Shown: positions 23,901 to 35,935, counted from the first letter of the stretch. The stretch is DNA of 64,000 nucleotides from Cardiocondyla obscurior (GCF_019399895.1 NC_091866.1:2463501-2527500), one strand, 5' to 3'. Program-made: numbers and translations. The notes: generated from the letters alone by a model not told the origin.

Positions 23901-26900
23901 CTGTCGCGCGACGCGATCTCGCTGCCACCTTTCATCTTTTACGTAACGGTTGTTATGTCGATATCCTTGTCGATAGGAAATCGTATCAACAATATTCCAC
24001 TAAAGAGACATATGCGACGTCGAGAACTGAGATGCGGGGAAAAGAGCAATCGTTAGAGATGCAAGTTTAACGCGCGCGCGGATAAAGCAAGTAAACAGCG
24101 TATGGGAAGGAAAACTCGTCCATTAAATTTATAGAAGCAAAAAGTTACTCCATCCTACGCTGCCGTTTCCTGTTCAATAAACGACAGGTAATGCGGAGAG
24201 ATGTTAAACAATATGCATTATCAATATTTCAATTTTAGTAATTCGATAAAGAAACGCAAGTCATATGTATATTCCATATTTTTAAAGTCTGTTCTTTGAC
24301 ATTTCGCGGACAACTTTTTTTTTCTAGACAGAAAAAAGACAGATAAAAAAAAAAACGTACGAGATATATATATCTTCGACCTGGACGTACACCCGTAAAT
24401 GAGGTGTCGTAATAGCGTGCGCTCGTGCCGCATTATCTGAGAACCCATCTACGCATCTACGCGCGGTCTAAACACGTTGGAAATTAGTTGCGCGAAACTA
24501 TTACCGCGAAGGAGCTGTAAGAAAGTCTCGACAGCCCCGGCAGACTAGAAGTTACGCGAACCAAGTTTCGTTTCCCATATCGACACTCGCGATTCTCATC
24601 GAGAATTCCGTGACGTAAACGAACGCTGAAAGCCGCGCTCGTAGAACGCGAGATCGACGGTGCGTCGCGTTGCAGTATTGATTTGAAAATATTCTATTAC
24701 GAGCGGAGCGGGACATGCGGCGGCGAGCGGTAAAGATCGATTAGAATCTCACCGGCAAATGATTTTTCAACGTAACGTTATTACATCTGACGATGATAAA
24801 AATGTAACGTGATATCGCGTGTTATTGCGACGCATCCCAGCGATAACGATTTCCGCGTGGAAATACCGTTTCCATTATTAGCGGCAGGCATCGTCGAGGA
24901 AATAGTCGAAGGTGCCGTTCATATCGTCATGAAATTTTTATTCCGCACAAAGTTCTTTGTTCGAACGTCTCTAACTCCCTGCATCTCTAATTCAATACCG
25001 GTTGCATTTTCTTGAATAACGTAGTCGATAAATAGCGCGGCATGCACGAAACTAAGCGCCCAATCATAAAGTGAAAACTGCTTGCTCACGTTAAGCGGCG
25101 TGTAAAGGCGCACATTAACGTTCGCGAGGTTTTCCCCCCAGCTTGTTTCATCCATGTTTTCCCTTTTCATCTACCGTGCATCAAAAATTCACGTTGAACT
25201 ACAACGTTTACAGTTACGGCTCTCAATCAGCTTCGCGAGTCGACCGGCAAGCGATGCTCCGAGAGAAATGTTTAATGAAATATTAACCTTTGACTTTTAC
25301 CTCGCCGAGAAATAATGAAACAGTAATGTGATTCATAAACAGATAGATTTGTAAAATTATCAGGTGACATTTTACGTAAATCATTCCTTTTATACGGCAA
25401 TAATAATCGGATGGGGATCTAATTACAGCGCGAAATGTCAACGCGTGTTAGTATCAAAAATAATTAATGGAATAAATATCTTCCGTCTCTCTCTCCCTTT
25501 TTAATTTAATGTCTAATGAGGGTGAGTTACGTACGTTCAAGCGAATTCGCGTGCGGCACAGATTATTCTTGTGTGTCGTAAGCTATAAAGTTAAGCGAGA
25601 CACGTGGTACTGAAGGACATATGAGGGCTAGGAGAACCGCCGTGTATACGCTACTTCATCTTTTCTCGAAGGAACTACGAAGTTATACGCTATTCCAGCA
25701 TACGGCGGCGAGAACGAGGCGCGTGAAATGGTTACACCAGCTGTTCGCCGGAGCAGAGAGATATCTCGGTATATCAGTCTCTGTATAATGCAACGTATGG
25801 CGTAAATGCCCTTGCAAGTATACGTCTACCGAGAACCGACTCCACCGAGGTTTCCTCGACATTTTCGACAGAAAGATACTCCCGTCCATAAAAGGATGTG
25901 TTACAAGATTGAATAGCTATCGACCGCGGTCCATCAATTCAAACATATACCTTGCGAATATATCTAAACGTAACAACGGAACGCGATACTAATTGAATGA
26001 TAATTAGAAATGAACACAGTCGCTCGAATGTAATTGAATATCGAAAGTTGAAAGCTTCGCTAATGAGTCTTGCGTTATTTGACAAATCAGAGTTTATTCA
26101 ACGCAGATGGCAAATGTACCATGAAAATGTCAAACTGCCATCATTTTTTTAAAGATATAAAAATACCAGAAGAAAAAATAATCTCTCATTATTGAGTAAA
26201 GCCAGTAACTTTATATTCCCACGATTTAAACGCATTTAGAGAATAATCAAACCGTGATCCCCGTTAGAGCAGTATAATTTAATTATCGTCTTACTAAAAA
26301 AAAAGAAAAAAAAAAGAAACCCCACTGAAGATTAATTTACGACGAAATAACGAATACTTTCATAAATTTAGCGAATATCAGCGCCAAGCAAACACAGTAC
26401 CAAAAACAAATAAATTTGATGGTATCGTCGCTACCGTAAATATCTTTAGTCACGCTTTCCACAATTGTTTCATAAATTTATGAAAATCCCGTGGCGCGTC
26501 GGGCATCTTCCCAACTTCGAGCGCGGCCGAGAGCCAAATTCCCCGCGGTGCTTAAAAAAATCGAGCGTTTGTTTGCCCCGTTCCGCGCAAATTGAAACAT
26601 CGATCTGTATAATGCTTTCTCGACAGATCTGGCCCCATCTCACGTTCGAACGTGATATCGAATCTCGCTCGGAAAACGCGCCCCACAAAAAAAAAAAAAG
26701 CGTTGTGTATAAAATATAACGAATCGTGCAAAAATATAGGCAACGCCACGCACACGGAATACCAAAAAATCATAGGTTTCGACGGCGGCCATTAGCATAC
26801 ATTTACGAATCCCCGGCAATAACTTTCCGATACGGGCGCGCGCCGCTGATAAATCATTCGAGTTATACGGTATTGTAGTAAAACGTCCGCCGTGCCGTAA

Positions 26901-29020
26901 TTTTCCGCGTCGGATAGAGATATGTCGCGTAACCGCGAGATACCTATCGATTAATGTCGCACCTAGCGAAGAGACAACATATACCGCAACTGCAAACGGC
27001 GGAAAATATTGATCGCGTGTAAAACAGAAAAATGGTAAAGCACGGTTGAATTATTTTTCAAGACGACCCGGTTCGTATACACAGACATTAGTCAACGGCG
27101 TAAAACGCTAAGAAGCTGCTTCTGATACGGCGAATAAAAAGAACGAGGTTGATCCATTTTATATAACGGCAAAATCGCGAGATTAGCGGGGAGGATATTA
27201 ACGATGGGCTTGATCGCCCTTCTGAAAAGAGCTAATGGCTTTCGGGCGCTCCGAGGAAGACGCGGTATTTCGATAACCCGGTGCGTTTAAATATCCATCG
27301 ATCGACAGGCGAGAAAAAGGTGGGAGACTTCAGGGAAGTTTCGCGTCGAAGTTCGGTGGAAAGTACGGTGGGCCGAGAAGCAAAAGTCGGTGACGAGAGA
27401 AAGGGCCGCATATCGCGTCAAAACCGGCAAAACTCGGAGAAAGGAAGAGGATCCCGGAAACTCGGACGGAGATGAGCATGGCGACATACGCGACCTGCCT
27501 CCGCGCGAATAAATTCCTCGTACGTGCTCCGAATCGCGGCAAAGGGATTCGTCGTGCTTTCCTCTTCCGGTCTGTATATGCGAAAGGTGACGGGACCGGA
27601 CGAGGGCGGCGGAGAACGAATTTCGTACTCGGCGAAGGCGGCGAGAAGAAGAAAGAGAAGGAGAAACCCGTTCGCCCCTCTTCCTGACCCTTTCTTGTCA
27701 TATACGCGAGTATGCCGGGTCGTTCCCTACTGCGTCCGACACCCATGAGGAATATTGCAATCACGTGCCGTAGGAGAAGGTAGAAAAGGAGGCGACGGCG
27801 GGAGGGCGCAAACTTTGGACGTAAAGCGCCATTATGCGCCGCGATATCTCGGCTTTTTGAGAAACGTCCGTCGAGGGAGTCGGTTGTATGCATGAGACGG
27901 GGGACATTTCGGTAAATGTATCGATATCTCTGAACTAGAACGACTAATTCGGTCGGATTTTGTGGTTTGCGAGAAGCAAGTATATACTCAGTTCCAACAT
28001 ATCTCGGTTACAATTTTCCTCAAACCTAAAAAAAAAAAAAAAAAAAAGAACAAGAAACATTTCTGTTCTCTCCCGAATCTTTTTAATTAAAAATAATAAA
28101 AATAACACTTGTAAAAATTTAACGATTAATCTATAACTGCGAAATTGGTCTTCGGTTTCTAGAGACTTATCTAAGGCGGTTTCGCAATTTTCGCGAGCGT
28201 TATCATCGCCAGCGCTAGCACGCCGAGCACATTGAATCGCGCGGTGTCGAGATAGAAAGACCGTCGCCCGTTGATTCGTTGCGGCTCCTACGTGTATTTC
28301 TTATTTCTCTCACACATCCGCGCCGAATAAAACTACCCTCATACCCCGCCAAAGTAAATAGAGCGTATTTCTTCTGGAAATGACAGGAAATTCAATAATC
28401 CTCGCAACGAGTGGCGAGGCGGTAGAAACGCGGGGCGCGACGCCGCCGAGATGAGGAGATTCTTGGAGGGACGGGGGGAGGGAACGGCGGAAGGAAGAGG
28501 TACCCGAGGGAGGAAAAACGAGCGAAAACGGAGACCGAGGTTACGCGTACTAAGGCTACGATCGTACGACCTGCGCCTGAAGGATACGTCTCGAGGTAGA
28601 AGTGGAACGCGATGCCTCCGTTTTCCGCAATCGCGGACTTATAAAACGCTTAACGTCAAACATCGCGTAAACAGAGAATATGGAATATGCGCGTGCGGAT
28701 TGCCGGATATTATATTTGCCGTGCTCTTTTCGAACTGCGCGACGTTGCGTACTAGATAACGATAACAACAATAAGACGTATTATACTTGATAAAAGTCTA
28801 GATTATTTAACAGCAAGACGTTCGTGAAGTATAATTCCTAAATTCACATTTCTCTGAACCAAAATGTAATCTTCGTGAGATTATACCGCATCGCGGATTT
28901 TTTTTTCTTTTTTTTTTAACTACAAGATATTATAAAACGCACGCTTCAATATTTTTTTTTTTGTAGTCGATATTGCTCTTTTAAATCTCTACAATTTAAT
29001 TTTATATTTTTATGTTGCAG
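23901..29020. other. non-coding stretch, possible end of a 25-kb intron
   Basis: No gene is recognised. It is mixed DNA with AT-rich parts at 24180-24370, 26100-26420 and 28010-28140. Purine-rich, CpG-rich parts lie at 27290-27700 and 28440-28560. The opposite strand of 27330-27893 has a 187-codon ATG frame, explained by the scarcity of stops in a pyrimidine-rich strand. The last 150 bases before 29020 are T-rich and lead into the acceptor of the second mini-exon. Confidence 0.55.
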
Positions 29021-29062
29021 TATCTCATCAAAACTACAACTCCGCTGGCTGCGCATCGAACG
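29021..29062 (+). other. candidate 42-base mini-exon (copy B)
   Basis: The acceptor TTTTTATGTTGCAG ends at 29020 and the donor GTAAGTAG begins at 29063; both are close to consensus. The body contains CAAAACT, ACTCCG and GCTGCGCATCG in the same order and position relative to the donor as the mini-exon at 3346-3383. Their acceptors are also alike (ATGTTACAG and ATGTTGCAG). All three frames are open through it; reading from the first base gives YLIKTTTPLAAHRT. The length is 14 codons exactly, so it could be a cassette that keeps the frame. I do not know the protein. It could equally be a non-coding alternative exon. Confidence 0.4.
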
Positions 29063-29557
29063 GTAAGTAGAGAATTCAACACAAACTGCATATTATTAAA
29101 TTAAATGCGACTGACAAACGCGCAGCCACGAGGGCCCCGACGATAAACGCGCGAGTTTTGCATCGCGCGAAATCCGATAGTCTGGAAAAAATATCCCCAA
29201 CGATCGACCTCTTTTGCGGAGCGAAGCGTAAATCGCCGAGGATTTCTTTCCGGAACGAAGTGGCGCATCCTTCTTTTACAGTCAAAGGATCGGGAATTTT
29301 TTCATCTTCGCTCGCCGCGAGGAGACGAGGATGCGCGGGGGATGTAGGACGGGATAAAGCGCGATTCGGCCAATCGCATCGTGAGAATAAAAATCTCATA
29401 CATGTAAAAATATTCAATCGACGGTTCGGGCGTCTCCTCTGTACTCACGACGGCGTTTCCGCTCTGTCCTCGGTGGGTCTCTCTGTTTAGAATAGCCTTG
29501 AGAAAGAAGAAAATCCCTTTTTCTCATCGCGCCCTTTTCACGCCCCGCGGCCCTCAG

Positions 29558-29568
29558 CCCCCCCCCCC
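29558..29568. repeat. C11 homopolymer
   Basis: Eleven consecutive C in a pyrimidine-rich stretch. Length error is likely in assemblies. Confidence 0.9.
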
Positions 29569-30719
29569 ATCTCATCCCTTTGCTTTACCTCGCTCAGAGC
29601 TTTCTTTAAACGCACAATACCTCGCCTTTGTACTGATTATTTTATTAATAATGAAAGTAAAATAAGTTCCTCTGCGGTTTCATATAATTTATTCGGCAAT
29701 CAAAGACCAAACGAAAAATTTATTTACATCGAATCCACCGGATCTTTGAGACGAAGTATTAATACTATTTTCAGGAACTAAAAAATATCGCAACAGAATT
29801 TCAGCTTTGTTGATTAGTTTTATAACGTTAAGATCTATCAGCGGGATACTTAGTCGAGGAAATTTAACGAATCTATTACGTATGCAGTATACGTGAACTA
29901 AAAAAAAAATCGGCTTCTTTGAAATCACTCATCTGTAAATTTGCATGAAATTTACATGCGAAAGCGAATATATTTGCAGTGGTTATTTAACGCGAGCTAT
30001 ACGATGAGTGTCACTCGGCATTCGTGACGGTACGCCTTAAAGAAAAGAGTTTCGAAAAGACATACACGCGCGTGAGAAGAGGTGCGGGTGAATTTATTTT
30101 CATCAGAAATCCCGACTGTCTGCCGCAACAAAGAGCGCACTTAGAAACACTTTGGACGCGCAGTTAATGAAGTCGTTAACGTTGAGAGCGTGCAAAACAT
30201 TCGGGTACGCGATTGTGCATTTTAAATACCTCTATAATTGCGCTGTAATTTGCCGCTCGCAGCGTAAATGCGGTTAAAAATTCGCGTAACTTTAAAAGCC
30301 GTCGGGTGGGGAAAAAAAATCGTACGGCGTAATTCAGCGGGCAGTCCGACCTGGGGATCACGCGAAACCGGCGACGCTCGGATAATGTACCCGTGGTTTC
30401 TCGAGTTCCGCGAGAAAACGCGGCTGCTCGAAAGCGTGTAATTAATGTTAACAATGTAGACAGTAACGCGCCAAGTGAGTTTTTTGTTTACTCTTCTTTT
30501 TTTTTTTTATTTTAAGAGCGATGAAAAAGAAACGGTAGATTTTGATTAAACGGTCGCGCAAAGCGATACCAATTGCGCGGCGAGGCATTATTTTCGAAAG
30601 CATACCCGGGGCTTAATTACCTCGTAAACCTGCCGCGGTGCTCCCGCCGTGTATAGTAAATTTAACGCGGTACGAGTCCATCCGACTTAGAAAATGACGG
30701 GGAGTTTCAAAAATACACG

Positions 30720-30733
30720 CGTACACGTGTACG
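30720..30733. repeat. 14-bp perfect palindrome
   Basis: CGTACACGTGTACG equals its own reverse complement and has an E-box (CACGTG) at its centre. A bHLH-type dimer site is possible. Confidence 0.8.
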
Positions 30734-31600
30734 ATTCGCGGCGAACAAAAGGCACATTGGACGACGGGGGAAATAGAAGGCGAGAGGGAGGGCGAGACAG
30801 GCGCCCGACGCGGTGACTCAATTCTTGGCACGAGGTCGTGACGTGAGATTACAACATCGTGCCGTAACTCGGCGCATCCTTGCACCGAGTGTCATCTACA
30901 CGAGGATATTTGGCCACGGGAGAGACACAAGAGAGGGAGAGATAGAAGCCGCTGTTGTATCGCGATACCACTACGTTCCCCGGCTACGTCGATCGCGCGT
31001 TGCGAGGAACCCGCCGGCCTCGCCTCTCACGCCGCTTTAAAGCGATCCAAGAAAAACACGTCACGTCGTCTCCCCACGGGGGATGAGGCGAAGTTGACGT
31101 CGCGTAGAATTCCGAGCGCATATTCCACGCGTGTAGGACGAGAGCTGACGTGAATCCGTGCTACGGGCGGCATTTGGCAAGCGCGGCTTAATTGCGAGCG
31201 CGAGGATCGGAGGTTGATTATTTAGCTTAGCGATAGCGTAACTTGGACCGCGCAAACCACTTTCAATTTATATACGTTTTAATTAGAGGATTATTATTAG
31301 TCCACCTAGTCGAATTTAAATTTATCAAGCGGCGTTATCTACGTCCCTACGAAGCACCGCGCGCGTTGTTTAATTTATTATCGTACGCGAGAAAAATGTC
31401 ACGTGCGCGTTATTATCTGTGAGAACGGCAGCGAGGATAGTTCCTCCGAAAATTCTTTTGAAAATAGTGGGTTGAGTCCAATATTTCTTAGGTTTCGAGC
31501 ACTTTAAGAAATTGAGGCGATTACTTTTAACGGGATGATATCGTTTCTTTGAAATATTAAATTAATGGTGCTACGCGATGGCTATACGTCTTCGATGGGG

Positions 31601-31622
31601 AGACACAAGACGTCTTAAGACG
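31601..31622. promoter_or_regulatory. overlapping palindromes with clustered SMAD-like half-sites
   Basis: AAGACGTCTT (31607-31616) and CGTCTTAAGACG (31611-31622) are overlapping perfect palindromes. Together with the upstream AGACAC they place AGAC or GTCT words at 31601, 31608, 31612 and 31618. AGAC/GTCT is the SMAD binding half-site, so a Mad/Medea or Smad2-type cluster is possible. CpG-containing palindromes can also be chance. Confidence 0.25.
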
Positions 31623-34530
31623 CGAACGTTCCGTACCAGAAACGAAATTAAGCTCGGGCTCAAGCTTATGGGGGATCAGCGCGAGCTCGGGTTAACGCCA
31701 CGGGTTATTTCTAAGTGCATCCTTATTTTTACAACCGGCTGATGTTAAATACGAGTGTCGCGAATGTCTATAGGTACCCTGGACATTTCGAATATCCATC
31801 TGTTCATTATCAACGTAATATAATTACGCGTTAGATATTCGAGCTAACCATTTCACAAAAACATAAGGCTTTAATAATCTAAAATATGTATAATATTAAT
31901 ATACCGTATTTCGATAAAATATTAATCCAAAATATTAATAATGTAAAAGGTGAGATAATCTTCATATAAAATTTGCGATAATGATCGGAACCAAACGAAA
32001 AATATTTGCGCTGCGCGAAAGTATTAAAAAAAATAAAAAAAAAATTCCCAGCTCCGTAATTTCACATTAAACAAGATTAAAATTCGGTTTTTTATCGCGT
32101 TCGAAGTTATGATACGCGGCTAATGTACGGCGGGAAACTATGTCGCGGATGATCGCGAGAGGTTGATGACATTTTTATTATATTTCGCGGCGAATAATTT
32201 TCACGAGCGTTGCAGCGCCGGCCGGGCTCAATTTACTCGTTATTAGAACGCGTCGTGGAAAATACAGCGCCCGCTATTTAATTAATTATGACAATTTTGC
32301 TTTGCGTTTCCAGTTTCTTTCTTCGGTATTCCTTCGCGGATAGAAATACTTTTGTCACGTTTTCGGATTCGGTGCTCGTCCGGCAATCTCGGCAGTTCGA
32401 TAATCTTCGAGCAAACGCGGACTTTGTCATTAGTTATCGCTGAAAATCCGGGCTTAAAACTGTCGAGAGGTCGTTGCGATATCGCGGCCGTGCAAATATA
32501 CTCGAGCGCGAAGCTGGCGGCACGAACGTCACGAACCCGACCGAAGTCACGGCTCTCTTCGTATTTCGATTAAACGTGATTTACCTATACGAGCGTATAT
32601 CGCGCCGCGAAATTAATACATCCGACGCGATCGGATTTTGCCGGCGGCGTTAAAAATTGAGTTTCCATTGCGAGGGCCGATCGGCGATTGCGCGCGTTTC
32701 GAAAGGTTACTCTGCCGCGCCAGGTCGCCGCGATCGATCGCTTTGCCGCCGCTTTTAACGCATACACGCAAACACAGTAATTTAACCGGCTTATCAATTT
32801 TAATTTTAATTATTGGTTAATTATTGCCGGGTTTAATTATTGTAGTCATTTAACTATCAGCCATATAAACGAAGCTATTATTAGGTATCGGTTACAAAAC
32901 TTCGTGAGCGTTTATGAATTTCGCAGTTTTATAATATTTTTACATTTACGAATTGTCCAAGTCTTCGGACATCATACAGCATTCGAGATTCAAGAAGATA
33001 TCGATTGCACGAGGGGAAGACAGTTCGCGGAAAATTTTTTTTTTTATGTAATGTAACTATGAATAAAATATTTTGAGAGCATTATCTTAAAGCTTCGCGA
33101 GGAAAAAAAGAAAAAAATACGAATCGAAAAAGCTAAAAAAGCAAATTAGTTATTTACACGCCACGGCAGATTTTTTTCCCTCCTTCTCGTTTTTCGTAAT
33201 GGGGATCGGCATTTGCTTCAGCGAAATCTTTTTATCGCGATAAAATTCCGAATCACATATGCGAGTCCTTTATTCGCGAGTACCGTAACGAAAAAAGCGC
33301 CCGAGGTTTACGTAAAGTTTATTCAGGTATTCATTAAAATACGGGCGTATTATGGCGCCCGCGTAATTTTCACGTCAATATTGATTTTTTAATTCCATGT
33401 TTATCGCTGCATGATAGCATTTTGCATAATAAATATCTTAATTACGCATTATGAATACATATACATTTACTCTGACCCGCGTCTCTTTCTTCGGCCTCAG
33501 TTAATTGCCCGTAATCGACAATGAATCATATCAAATTACTCTGCAAAATAGCTTTTAATTCACGAGTTTCACGTTTCCTAGATAATGAGTTTCATATTAC
33601 CTTTGCATTGTAACTCGCGCGAGGGATTTATTCGCGGAACAACAGCGGCAGGTACCCCTCCATCGATTGCGGAACTGCAGAATGCACGGCCGAAAACATT
33701 GGGAATGCGTTTCGCGAGCTCGGAAACTATTCATCGAAATAACTGCGATTTATATCAGAGCCGAATCTCTTTGCCTGTAACAACAGCGATTCGCCAAACA
33801 ACGCGATTCTTCCTGTGATTTATTTCTCGGGGCCGAGCCACAAAAATTGTTACCGCGCACGGGGATTGCAAGATAGAAAGCTGTACTTGGACGTTTTTTC
33901 TTTTTTTTTCTTAAGACTATTATTTCGCGGACGGAGGAGAATAGGAAAGCACAGTCTTCCCATCCGAAATATTCTATTAACGTATGCCGCAATGCAATTA
34001 ATACAAAATATAATTTTCTCCCTTGATTGCAATCGAGTTTCGTATTTCAGAGTAAAGCATACAATATCCCGAAACTGTTACGATTTATTTAAACGTAATA
34101 AGTCTCCAGAATTTTTTTCAATAAAAATTACAGCACCCTTTTCTTTTTACATGTATTTACTTACAATCTTATATGTACAAATATCACGGAATTTATTACC
34201 TTTCTCAAACTGAAATAAATAAAAATTTGTCGAACTCACAGTTACAGAGCAGGGCGGTGGGATGAAACGAACGTCAGCCATGTTGAACTGTAAAGTAAAA
34301 AAAAATTGTCTCGGTTATAACTGATAAAAATATCTCTAAAAATACACGGTGTATTAAATAAGAATTTGCTCCGCGCGTAAGATAATCAATTTCCGCGAGA
34401 ATAAAATAATAAGTAATAGAAGAAAATTAATAGGGTCAAGATAATAAATAAAAAAAAATAAAATTAACAAAAATATTAAAAAATATAAAATATAAAATAT
34501 ATAAAAATATATATAAAATATAAAAATTAA
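31623..34530. other. non-coding stretch
   Basis: No gene is recognised. AT-rich parts lie at 31800-32100, 32810-33130 and 33990-34220. GC-rich DNA at 32200-32780 carries overlapping open frames. The last 100 bases before 34531 are almost pure A and T, making a sharp border with the CpG-rich block that follows. Confidence 0.6.
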
Positions 34531-34536
34531 ACTTAC

Positions 34537-34699
34537 CTCGTTGCTTCGCCGACGCCCGATACCCTCCGCCTCCCCTCAGCCTCTGTCGTTGCTCATTCCC
34601 ATCTAATTGGCTCGCACTTATTATTCATTTAGCTCCCGCTTAGCTCCCGCTTAGCTCTCGCTTAGCACTCACTTATCACTCGCTCGCGGAAACGCCACT
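34537..34699 (-). other. candidate untranslated first exon, minus strand
   Basis: On the minus strand the exon ends at 34537 and is followed by GTAAGTTTAA, a near-perfect donor that coincides with an abrupt drop into AT-rich DNA. A TCAGT initiator (plus-strand ACTGA at 34697-34701) places a possible transcription start at 34699; starts further right, up to about 35130, are also possible. The ATGs in the leader open only short frames that stop within it (12 codons or fewer), so it is non-coding as drawn. It carries five 11-bp repeats, each ending in TAA. The gene it leads into would lie to the left, and I cannot identify its next exon. Confidence 0.45.
34629..34683 (-). repeat. five-unit 11-bp tandem repeat in the leader
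   Basis: Exactly 55 bases. The plus-strand units are TTAGCTCCCGC twice, then TTAGCTCTCGC, TTAGCACTCAC and TTATCACTCGC. On the minus strand the units read GCGGGAGCTAA and variants, each ending in TAA. Because 11 is not a multiple of three, the TAA moves through all three frames along the array, so no frame on that strand can cross it. Confidence 0.95.
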
Positions 34700-35581
34700 G
34701 AACGCACGTTGATCGAAGCAACGGGCGACTCGGGGAAACCGTCCGGGAATTGCACAATTTATTTTCCGCACGGCGAATTCACCGCGCAGCCCGGAGAAAG
34801 AAGAATCATAACCTAACTTCTTAACCCGCGCGAACGCACGAATGCACGACGCGAAATACGAGCGATACCTACCGCCGAACAGCCGATACATCGCGGGCAC
34901 GCCACTTTAAGATACATCCCAGCGATTCGCGATTCGCGTCGCTCGCTCTCCCTTTAAGACGGCCGTTTCTCTTCCACGGATCCTCTCGCTCGCGACCAAT
35001 TCCGAGAAAACAACGACGAATCTGCGCCGCCTGCCGGACTCGAGCCCCGCACCTCCGCGCGCCCCCGCTCCGCGCGTCCACTGTCCGAGGCTCCGGAGCC
35101 TAGCCCGCGCGACCGTAAACAAGGTTACCAAATAAAAAAAACTCAAGTACGTTGCCGAGTGTAGCGAGCCTCGATAAACCCGCAACGAAACTCCCCGCGA
35201 AATATTTAGCGGAAACGTTACACGAATATTATACGCTATGCGAAAGTGGAGTCGCCGGGCGACTGGGTGGCAGGTATCTACACCGGAGCAACCGCGTCGC
35301 AAGCCGCACGGCGTTTCTTCGCCGAGGTTCACTTCCCAGGGAGCGGACGGCAAACTTACCGGAGAGAGCGAAGCCGCGTCGCCGGGGTAGACGGTTAACG
35401 TGTTAATCGCGCGGATTCCCGACGGATCGCGAGCGCGGATCGTCCGGTCGACTAGCTCGAGCCGCTCGAGTGTCACTTGAAGTTAAGCGCGCAAGGAGAG
35501 AAGCGAAGGAGGTCCCCCTTCCCCCGCCGGCAATAATGGCTGCCTTGTTGGAGATCGAGGTGCACCAAACCGCACTTTGCT

Positions 35582-35677
35582 CACTCGCGAAGAAATGCCC
35601 GTTTCGCAGTTTTGCGACCTCGTCGCTAGCACTCGCGAGGAAATGCCCGGTTTCGCGTATCGCGGCCTCGTCGCGAT
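35582..35677. repeat. 48-bp tandem duplication, two copies
   Basis: Copies 35582-35629 and 35630-35677 both begin CACTCGCGA and share GAAATGCCCG, TTTCGC and CCTCGTCGC in order, with scattered changes. They lie in the CpG-rich promoter-like block and may be duplicated regulatory or leader sequence. Confidence 0.85.
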
Positions 35678-35894
35678 CACTTTTCGAGCGAAAACTCCGG
35701 GAAAATGAGACGACGTCGGGCGGAGCGACGAGCGCGACTGTCCGCTCGGCTCGGACATCGCCGACTGAATGCTAAAGCGGAGGTCCTTGTCTCCTTGCCT
35801 ATACTCCTCTCGCTCACGCACGTAGGCTACCCGCTCGTCGTTTCGACCGCAAAAAACACATCACGCTCGAGCAGATCTGTTTACGTGCTCGATG

Positions 35895-35908
35895 GACACT
35901 CGAGTGTC
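35895..35908. repeat. 14-bp perfect palindrome
   Basis: GACACTCGAGTGTC equals its reverse complement. A related CTCGAGTGTC lies at 35465-35474. It sits at the right edge of the CpG-rich block. Confidence 0.85.
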
Positions 35909-35935
35909 GCTTCTCGGAACCTAACTTTTTCTTAA

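Larger units (their letters stand above)
29063..31585. other. non-coding stretch
   Basis: No gene is recognised. A purine-rich part at 29310-29360 is followed by a pyrimidine-rich part at 29420-29600 with a C11 tract. An AT-rich part lies at 29630-29960. CpG-rich DNA runs from 30600 to 31260 without splice or protein evidence. Confidence 0.6.
34531..35935. promoter_or_regulatory. CpG-rich promoter-like block
   Basis: The clearest compositional island in the window: GC- and CpG-rich from 34537 to about 35930, and bordered on both sides by very AT-rich DNA (34440-34530 and 35940-36880). It contains a minus-strand first-exon candidate with a near-consensus donor and an initiator-like TCAGT. It also holds an 11-bp tandem repeat, a 48-bp duplication and a 14-bp palindrome. 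CTCGAGTGTCACTT (35465-35478) recurs with one change at 35899-35912. AACCTAACTT occurs at 34810 and 35918. A promoter firing to the left is the best reading; a second promoter firing to the right is possible. Long open frames on both strands start with GTG or lack ATG and reflect stop-poor CpG-rich DNA. Confidence 0.45.

Noticed and set aside
25340..25365. Adjacent acceptor and donor (ATCAG then GTGACA) as a recursive splice site
   Set aside because: The pyrimidine tract is weak and GTGACA is a poor donor. I found no strong CAG/GTAAGT juxtaposition anywhere in the window.
27330..27893. 187-codon minus-strand open frame with ATG
   Set aside because: It lies opposite a strongly purine-rich plus strand. 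A pyrimidine-rich strand has few stop codons, so long frames are expected. The product is low in complexity (Arg, Ser, Pro, Phe) and unrecognised.
34907..35476. 189-codon minus-strand open frame
   Set aside because: It starts with GTG and contains no ATG. It lies in a CpG-rich, stop-poor promoter-like block.
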